The notes under the pieces were generated by a model. That model made no database searches, was not told the DNA's origin, and saw only the letters and a program-made list of their open reading frames with translations. Source: a bacterium (GTDB lineage: Bacteria > CBDUZB01 > JAGLHV01). Taken from it: a stretch of 7,006 bases of DNA. Every line of letters starts with the position of its first letter. Position 1 is the stretch's first letter. The position numbers and the translations under genes were made by a program. The DNA is taken from assembly GCA_023132075.1 (NCBI GenBank), contig JAGLYT010000081.1, positions 1-7,006 of the forward strand. The letters are read 5' to 3'. This document shows, in pieces, positions 5,820 to 7,006 of this stretch.

Positions 5820-6020
5820 ATGAGAGGTAAAGTTAAATGGTTTAATGAATCCAAAGGATTTGGATTTATTGAAAGAGATGATGGAGCGGGTGATGTATTT
5901 GTACATTATTCCTCTATTGGTGGTGATGGATTTAAGACACTTGCTGAAGGTGATGCGGTAGAATTTGAATTGGTGGATTCTGACCGGGGACCTAAAGCTT
6001 CTAATGTGACAAAAGTATAA
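5820..6020 (+). CDS. Cold-shock protein, CspA family (copy 2)
   Basis: This is a second 66-residue cold-shock domain protein with RNP1 KGFGFI (12-17) and the standard RNP2 'DVFVHY' (25-30). It differs from copy 1 at Arg2, Asp20, Ala23, Val28, the stretch E-L-V-D at 50-53, and Val63, Thr64 and Val66; codons 3-19 and 29-49 are identical to copy 1 at the DNA level. AAGGAG at 5803-5808 lies 11 nt upstream of the ATG. It is the last gene of the unit, 15 bp before a strong terminator. Two near-identical copies could mean a dosage effect or slightly different nucleic-acid preference; the sequence alone cannot tell. Confidence 0.95.
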   Translation: MRGKVKWFNESKGFGFIERDDGAGDVFVHYSSIGGDGFKTLAEGDAVEFELVDSDRGPKASNVTKV

Positions 6021-6035
6021 ACATTGCAATCGCAA

Positions 6036-6079
6036 AAAAACCCTTCTGAATTTTTTATTCAGGAGGGTTTTTGTTTTTT
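6036..6079 (+). terminator. Rho-independent terminator after the cold-shock genes
   Basis: A 16-bp stem pairs 6036-6051 (AAAAACCCTTCTGAAT) with 6057-6072 (ATTCAGGAGGGTTTTT), containing one G-U wobble, around a five-base loop of T. It is followed by G and six T residues (6074-6079). This is the clearest terminator in the window and separates the cold-shock genes from secA. Confidence 0.92.
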
Positions 6080-6164
6080 ATGAAAAAAAACTTAGCAATG
6101 ATTTACAGCTATTCGAAGCTTCTATTCTTTCCCTTTTTAAATTTTTTCTGAAAAATAGCAAAGG

Positions 6165-6193
6165 TTTACTTTTTGGATAAAATGTGTTAGAAT
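6165..6193 (+). promoter_or_regulatory. Probable secA promoter (extended -10)
   Basis: TTTACT (6165-6170), a 17-bp spacer ending in TGT, and TAGAAT (6188-6193) fit a sigma70 promoter with the TGn extension. Transcription would start near 6200, leaving a leader of about 97 nt that is almost all A and T. The leader contains a perfect 7-bp A/T inverted repeat (6217-6223 with 6227-6233) of little predicted stability. I see no SecM-like arrest peptide. From 6080 to 6164 nothing is recognised. Confidence 0.55.
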
Positions 6194-6296
6194 GAATTTC
6201 GTTAAAAAATATTCAAAATTATATTTTATAATTAGAGACAGTTGATATTTTATTAGAAAAAAATAAAAAATAGTTTTTAAAAATGCGGAGAAAAAA

Positions 6297-7006
6297 ATGT
6301 TTAAATGGCTTTTATCTAAAATTTTTGGAAGCAAGCAAGAGAGGGATATAAAAAAAACACAATTAACAGTGGATCTAATTAATGAATTAGAATCGCAATT
6401 TGTGTCTTTGTCCGATGAGAAATTAGCAGAAAAAACTAAAGAATTTAAAACCCGTTATCAACAGGGAGAAAGTTTAGATGACCTTCTTCCTGAAGCGTAT
6501 GCCTGTGTACGAGAAGCAGCTAAAAGAGTTTTGAATATGAGGCCCTTTGATGTTCAGTTAATGGGGGGTATTGTTTTACACCAGGGAAAGATTGCCGAGA
6601 TGAAAACAGGGGAAGGAAAAACGTTAGTTGCCACTTTACCTGTTTATTTAAATAGTCTAACCGGTAAAGGGGTTCATTTGATTACAGTAAACAATTATTT
6701 GGCTAAACGTGATAGTGAATGGATGGGTCCGGTTTATAAATTTTTAGGGTTGACTGTTGGGTTAATTCAACATGATATGAATAATAATCAACGGAGGGAA
6801 GCTTATAAATGTGATGTTGCCTATGTTACTAATAATGAAGCGGGGTTTGATTATTTACGCAATAATATGGTAATAAGCAAAGAGGACCGGATATTGCCTC
6901 AACACCATTATGCCATTATAGATGAGGTTGACAGTATTCTTATTGATGAGGCCCGGACCCCTTTAATTATCTCAGGGCCATCGGAAGAGTCTACGGATAA
7001 ATACTA
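6297..7006 (+). CDS. secA: Preprotein translocase subunit SecA, N-terminal part
   Basis: The first 236 codons of SecA are present without interruption and the gene runs off the window. SecA is the ATPase motor that pushes unfolded preproteins through SecYEG. The start ATG has GGAG (6287-6290) six bases upstream. Visible motifs of nucleotide-binding domain 1 are the Q-motif region '[11 protein letters not shown]' (81-91), Walker A 'MKTGEGKTL' (102-110), '[11 protein letters not shown]' (129-139), '[16 protein letters not shown]' (176-191) and Walker B '[21 protein letters not shown]' (207-227, DEVD at 209-212). Three positions depart from the usual SecA consensus: Asn133 (commonly Asp in VNDYLA), Ala182 (commonly Phe in NNEFGF) and Asn189 (commonly Asp in LRDNM). 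These are mild changes and the ATPase motifs are intact. The full protein would be expected to be 800-1000 residues. Confidence 0.96.
   Translation, partial: MFKWLLSKIFGSKQERDIKKTQLTVDLINELESQFVSLSDEKLAEKTKEFKTRYQQGESLDDLLPEAYACVREAAKRVLNMRPFDVQLMGGIVLHQGKIAEMKTGEGKTLVATLPVYLNSLTGKGVHLITVNNYLAKRDSEWMGPVYKFLGLTVGLIQHDMNNNQRREAYKCDVAYVTNNEAGFDYLRNNMVISKEDRILPQHHYAIIDEVDSILIDEARTPLIISGPSEESTDKY

Larger units (their letters stand above)
5493..6020 (+). repeat. Tandem duplication, 300-bp period, covering leader and csp gene
   Basis: Bases 5493-5720 and 5793-6020 are two copies of one unit: 27 bases of leader with a single difference, then a cold-shock gene of the same length with about 20 differences. 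Weaker similarity seems to reach about 10 bases further upstream with a one-base shift. The first copy's leader is also the end of the alkyltransferase gene; in the second copy the same nine codons read F-L-K-K-G-D-L-K-stop just before the ATG at 5820. Confidence 0.85.

Noticed and set aside
5811-6035. Minus-strand reading frame opposite the second csp gene
   Set aside because: It is the complement of a clear cold-shock gene and has no ribosome binding site or family resemblance. The frame opposite 6137-6334 next to it is an A/T-rich chance frame across the secA leader and start.
6192-6245. Seventeen-codon reading frame (MNFVKKYSKLYFIIRDS) upstream of secA, a possible SecM-like leader peptide
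   Set aside because: Its ATG overlaps the predicted -10 element, so it lies upstream of the probable transcript start; it has no Shine-Dalgarno sequence and no arrest-like motif.
1-7006. A new defence, mobile or biosynthetic system
   Set aside because: Every long frame belongs to a known housekeeping family; there are no spaced repeats, integrase or transposase genes, terminal inverted repeats or large unexplained gaps (the longest non-coding stretch is about 276 bp).

Overview
This is an AT-rich bacterial window made almost entirely of housekeeping genes. The order (tail of a possible lptE, then holA, rpsT, murJ, uvrC, a signal-peptide-bearing lytic transglycosylase, a small O6-alkylguanine-DNA alkyltransferase, two cold-shock genes, secA) and the lysine-rich, A/T-ending codons point to a diderm, peptidoglycan-making bacterium. 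An uncultured lineage such as Omnitrophota or a neighbour in the PVC area is my best guess. That placement is inference from gene content and style; nothing here proves it. I see no insertion sequence, phage gene, CRISPR array, tRNA or rRNA.

Layout. Positions 1-60 hold the last 19 codons of a plus-strand gene that overlaps holA by ATGA. holA (57-1055) converges on rpsT (minus strand, 1065-1346) with a 9-bp gap. rpsT has a good extended -10 promoter at 1402-1430. murJ runs from about 1477 to 3048 in one continuous frame, but a TAA at 2443-2445 splits it in two. uvrC follows at 3070-4374 and encodes an unusually short protein of 434 residues. Next comes a clear promoter at 4431-4459 whose predicted start point is the GTG of a lytic transglycosylase gene (4466-5140). 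That gene overlaps the alkyltransferase gene (5133-5519), which abuts the first cold-shock gene (5520-5720). A second cold-shock gene (5820-6020) lies exactly 300 bp further on, and a strong rho-independent terminator at 6036-6079 closes the unit. secA starts at 6297 behind its own promoter and runs off the window.

How it fits together. LptE (if the tail is that), MurJ, the transglycosylase and SecA all serve envelope building and export. HolA, UvrC and the alkyltransferase serve DNA replication and repair. The cold-shock proteins are probable RNA chaperones.

I did not find a new multi-gene system. The points most worth attention are the in-frame stop in murJ, a UvrC that lacks both a central block of about 115 residues and the C-terminal HhH region, the apparently leaderless GTG transcript, and the cold-shock tandem duplication that carries the last codons of the upstream repair gene with it.
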